NCBI GenBank assembly: GCA_019285715.1
Contig: CP079108.1
Span: forward strand, 3,301,001-3,365,000
Length of the DNA: 64,000 bases
Direction: 5' to 3'
Origin: Sphingosinicellaceae bacterium
GTDB lineage: Bacteria; Pseudomonadota; Alphaproteobacteria; Sphingomonadales; Sphingomonadaceae
The notes under the pieces were generated by a model, which was not told the origin of the DNA, did no database searches, and worked only from the letters and a program-made list of their open reading frames with translations. Positions 61,453 to 64,000 of the stretch are shown in pieces (the stretch's first letter is position 1; each line of letters begins with the position of its first letter). Both the position numbers and the translations under genes were made by a program.

Positions 61453-62256
61453 GTGGAGCACTCGCTTCTCGACATCGTCATCATGGGTCTGGTCGAGGGC
61501 CTCACCGAGTTCCTTCCGGTGTCGTCGACCGGCCACCTGATCCTCGCGGGCGAGCTGCTCGGCTTCCACGGTCCAGACGACGCGATCTTCAACATCGCGA
61601 TCCAGACCGGCGCGATCCTGGCCGTGCTGGTCGCCTACTGGCGGCGGTTCACGCTGGTGCTCGGCGGGCTGTTCCGCCGCGATGCCGGGGCCTGGGCATT
61701 CACCCGCAACGTCGTCCTCGGCTTCGTGCCGGCAGGCATTGCCGGCGTGCTGCTGATCAAGGCGGTCGAGGCGCTGCTCGAGAGCCCGTTGACGGTGGCG
61801 ATCGCGCTGATCGTCGGCGGCGTCGCGATCCTGGTCATCGAGGCGATCTCGAAGCGGGTGACCGCGACCTCGGTCGAGGCGATGCCAGCGAAGACGGCGC
61901 TCGGCGTCGGAGCGATCCAGTGCCTCGCGATGATCCCCGGCGTGTCGCGCTCGGGGGCAACGATCATGGGCGGCCTGCTGCTCGGGCTCGACCGCAAGAC
62001 CGCGGCCGAATTCAGTTTCTTCCTCGCGGTGCCGACGCTGGCAGGCGCGACGGTGCTCCTGCTGTGGAAGCACAAGGACACGCTTTCGGCGGGCGATATG
62101 AACGCCATCGCGATCGGCTTCGTGATTTCGTTCGTGGTCGCATTGGCCGTGGTGAAGGGCTTCGTCGCGGTCATCAGCCGCTACGGCTTCGGGCCGTTTG
62201 CGTGGTACCGGATCATCGTCGGCGGCGCGGCACTGGTCTGGCTGCTCAACCGATAG
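61453..62256 (+). CDS. uppP: Undecaprenyl-diphosphatase UppP/BacA
   Basis: Inner-membrane phosphatase of 267 aa that recycles undecaprenyl pyrophosphate for cell-wall synthesis and gives bacitracin resistance. Motifs: GLVEGLTEFLPVSSTGHLIL and IPGVSRSGATIMGGLLLGLD, with about eight membrane segments. Start GTG 61453 has a GGAG Shine-Dalgarno. Follows the NDUFA9-like gene by 30 bases, probably one transcript. Confidence 0.96.
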   Translation: MEHSLLDIVIMGLVEGLTEFLPVSSTGHLILAGELLGFHGPDDAIFNIAIQTGAILAVLVAYWRRFTLVLGGLFRRDAGAWAFTRNVVLGFVPAGIAGVLLIKAVEALLESPLTVAIALIVGGVAILVIEAISKRVTATSVEAMPAKTALGVGAIQCLAMIPGVSRSGATIMGGLLLGLDRKTAAEFSFFLAVPTLAGATVLLLWKHKDTLSAGDMNAIAIGFVISFVVALAVVKGFVAVISRYGFGPFAWYRIIVGGAALVWLLNR

Positions 62257-62323
62257 TACCGTTACAAGACTAATTGCCGCGCTCCAGCGGCGGAATGATT
62301 GCGAACTGAGATGAGCCGAACGG

Positions 62324-62350
62324 CGATAGGTCAATATAGCTGACCTATCG
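62324..62350. promoter_or_regulatory. 10-bp inverted repeat before gltD
   Basis: CGATAGGTCA and TGACCTATCG flank a 7-base AT-rich spacer, about 60 bases before the GltD start in the 154-bp uppP-gltD gap. It could be an operator or a terminator for uppP; no U-run is present, favouring the former. Confidence 0.45.
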
Positions 62351-62410
62351 GCCAGAATGTGCGTGACACTCCACGGTTGACTTGTTAATGGCAGGTCGAA
62401 GGGAGCGCCG

Positions 62411-63850
62411 GTGGCCGAATCGACTATGCTCAAGTTCGTCGAGCGCACGCAGGCGTATCCGCCGAAGCGGGCCGCTCACGCGCGTTCCGACGACTTTCAG
62501 GAGATCGCTCCCGATTACCTGATCGAGCGTGCCGAGGAGCAGTCCGGCCGGTGCTCGCAGTGCGGCGTGCCGTATTGCCAAGTCCACTGCCCGCTCCACA
62601 ACAATATCCCCGACTGGCTCAAGTTGACCGCCGAAGGCCGCCTCGAGGAGGCCTACGAGCTCAGCAACGCGACTTCGAACATGCCCGAGATCTGCGGGCG
62701 CATCTGCCCGCAGGACCGGCTGTGCGAAGGCAATTGCGTCATCGAGAAGGACTTCGGTTCGGTTACCATCGGAGCGGTCGAGAAGTTCATCACCGACACA
62801 GCGTGGGAGCAGGGCTGGGTCAAGCCCCTGCGGGTTATCGCCGATCGCGGTGGCCAATCGGTCGGCGTTATCGGTGCCGGGCCGGCGGGGCTGAGCGCCG
62901 CCGAGCAGCTCCGGGTCAAGGGCTATGAGGTCCACGTCTACGACCGCCACGACCGCGCCGGCGGCCTGCTGACCTACGGCATCCCCGGCTTCAAGCTGGA
63001 GAAGCACGTCGTCACCCGCCGGGTCGAGCGGCTCGAGGCCGGCGGCATCGTCTTCCACCTCGGCTTCGAGGTCGGCCGCGACGCGACGCTCGAGGAACTG
63101 CGCGGGCGCCACGACGCGGTGCTGGTCGCGACCGGGGTCTACAAGGCGCGCGACGCTGTCGTGCCGGGCATCGACTCGCCCGCGGTCGTCGACGCGCTCG
63201 ACTATTTGATCCGCAGCAACCGGCGCGGCTTCGGCGACGATGTCGCGCTCGGCGATGGTCTCGACGCCGAGGGCAAGCACGTCGTCGTCGTCGGCGGCGG
63301 CGATACCGCAATGGACTGCGTGCGCACGGCTGTCCGCCAGGGTGCAGCCTCGGTGAAGTGCCTGTACCGCCGCGACCGCGACAACATGCCGGGCAGTCGC
63401 CGCGAAGTCGCCCACGCCGAGGAGGAGGGCGTCGAGTTCGTCTGGCTCAGCGCCCCCGCCGCGGTTGCCGACGGTGCCGTCCTCGCCGACCGCATGCGCC
63501 TCGGGCCCGCCGGAGCCGATGGCCGCCGTGCGCCCGAACTCCACGCCGACTGCCCGGGCGGCAGCCGTTTCCGCCTCGAGGCCGACCTGATCATCAAGGC
63601 CCTCGGCTTCGACCCCGAGGACCTGCCCGTCGCGTTCAGCGCCCCCGACCTCGGCGTCAACCGCTGGGGCACGCTCCGCGTCCTCGACAACCAGACGATG
63701 ATGACCAGCCTCGACGGTGTGTTCGCGGCCGGCGACATCGTCCGCGGCGCAAGCCTCGTCGTCTGGGCGATCCGCGACGGGCGCGACGTCGCGACGGCGA
63801 TGCACCGGTATCTGGCCGCGAAGTCCGACATGCTCAAGGTAGCCGCATGA
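62411..63850 (+). CDS. gltD: Glutamate synthase small (beta) subunit
   Basis: NADPH-binding subunit of 479 aa that feeds electrons to GltB for glutamate formation. N-terminal Fe-S cysteines: RCSQCGVPYCQVHCPLHNNI and ICGRICPQDRLCEGNC. FAD site VGVIGAGPAGLSAAEQLRVK and NADP site VVVVGGGDTAMDCVRTAVRQ; FAAGDIVRGASLVVWAIRDG closes the fold. Start GTG 62411 with AAGGGAG upstream. Stop overlaps gltB (ATGA). Confidence 0.96.
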   Translation: MAESTMLKFVERTQAYPPKRAAHARSDDFQEIAPDYLIERAEEQSGRCSQCGVPYCQVHCPLHNNIPDWLKLTAEGRLEEAYELSNATSNMPEICGRICPQDRLCEGNCVIEKDFGSVTIGAVEKFITDTAWEQGWVKPLRVIADRGGQSVGVIGAGPAGLSAAEQLRVKGYEVHVYDRHDRAGGLLTYGIPGFKLEKHVVTRRVERLEAGGIVFHLGFEVGRDATLEELRGRHDAVLVATGVYKARDAVVPGIDSPAVVDALDYLIRSNRRGFGDDVALGDGLDAEGKHVVVVGGGDTAMDCVRTAVRQGAASVKCLYRRDRDNMPGSRREVAHAEEEGVEFVWLSAPAAVADGAVLADRMRLGPAGADGRRAPELHADCPGGSRFRLEADLIIKALGFDPEDLPVAFSAPDLGVNRWGTLRVLDNQTMMTSLDGVFAAGDIVRGASLVVWAIRDGRDVATAMHRYLAAKSDMLKVAA

Positions 63851-64000
63851 CCGTCCCCCAGGCCGAACGCGCCGAGGCTGAACGGCTGCGCATCGCTGAA
63901 GTCGGCATGTACCGCCCCGAGTTCGAGGGCGATGCCTGCGGCGTCGGGGTCATCGCCGCGACCGACGGGCGGGCTTCGCGCCGGGTCGTGACCCTCGCGA
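63847..64000 (+). CDS. gltB: Glutamate synthase large (alpha) subunit, 5' end only
   Basis: Begins with the start overlapping the gltD stop. The visible 51 residues include MYRPEFEGDACGVGVIAAT, where the Cys of DACGVG is the amidotransferase nucleophile exposed after propeptide removal. Truncated by the window edge; the full protein would be about 1,500 aa. Confidence 0.93.
   Translation, partial: MTVPQAERAEAERLRIAEVGMYRPEFEGDACGVGVIAATDGRASRRVVTLA

Overview
The window is GC-rich chromosomal DNA of an alphaproteobacterium, most likely a sphingomonad (Sphingomonadales). Support comes from three large TonB-dependent receptors (TBDRs) paired with glycoside hydrolases, the gene order rnd-lptC-lptA-lptB-rpoN, the NDUFA9-like reductase / uppP / gltDB cluster, and many ATGA or GTGA stop/start overlaps. 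The genus cannot be named from sequence reading alone.

Bases 1-34200 form a plant or microbial polysaccharide utilisation region with two halves. The left half (139-16641) holds a TBDR with two GH3 enzymes, a divergent sugar MFS transporter coupled to a LacI regulator, and a second operon of an Oar-like TBDR, a PF10091/GH144-type glucanase and a third GH3. Together these suggest use of beta-glucan, possibly beta-1,2-glucan. The right half (16673-34181) handles arabinan and L-arabinose. It holds a TBDR, two GH43 arabinanases, a GH51 arabinofuranosidase, and an oxidative, non-phosphorylating L-arabinose route: L-arabinose/D-galactose 1-dehydrogenase, an IlvD/Edd-family aldonate dehydratase, an AraD1-type dehydratase and a ketoglutarate-semialdehyde dehydrogenase. 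An MFS transporter, an exported mutarotase and a FadR-type GntR regulator complete it. A TTGTCsGAsTA motif recurs in its three divergent promoter regions.

Bases 34217-50415 are mostly core genes: a DUF2188-like protein, rpoN, lptB, lptA, lptC, rnd, a TerC protein, a zinc alcohol dehydrogenase, an SRPBCC protein, a double cold-shock-domain protein, a 2-hydroxyacid dehydrogenase and queE. They end in a formate/molybdenum cofactor module: an FNT channel, an FdhF/YdeP-like oxidoreductase, MoeA and an FdhD-MobA fusion.

Bases 50434-60295 are an integrated element at the 3' end of tRNA-Leu(CAG), bounded by imperfect 48-bp repeats and carrying a tyrosine recombinase beside the tRNA. Its cargo is a TIR-domain protein, an Rmf/CrpP-like small protein, a coupled pair of receiver-only response regulators, a serine recombinase, a lipoprotein, a ParB-like protein and an IS66-family insertion with an 8-bp target duplication and a frameshifted tnpC. 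Three copies of an unexplained repeat of about 165-225 bp separate the cargo modules. This is the most interesting structure in the window.

Bases 60472-64000 return to core chromosome: an NDUFA9-like NAD(P)-binding protein, uppP, gltD and the start of gltB, which runs off the window.
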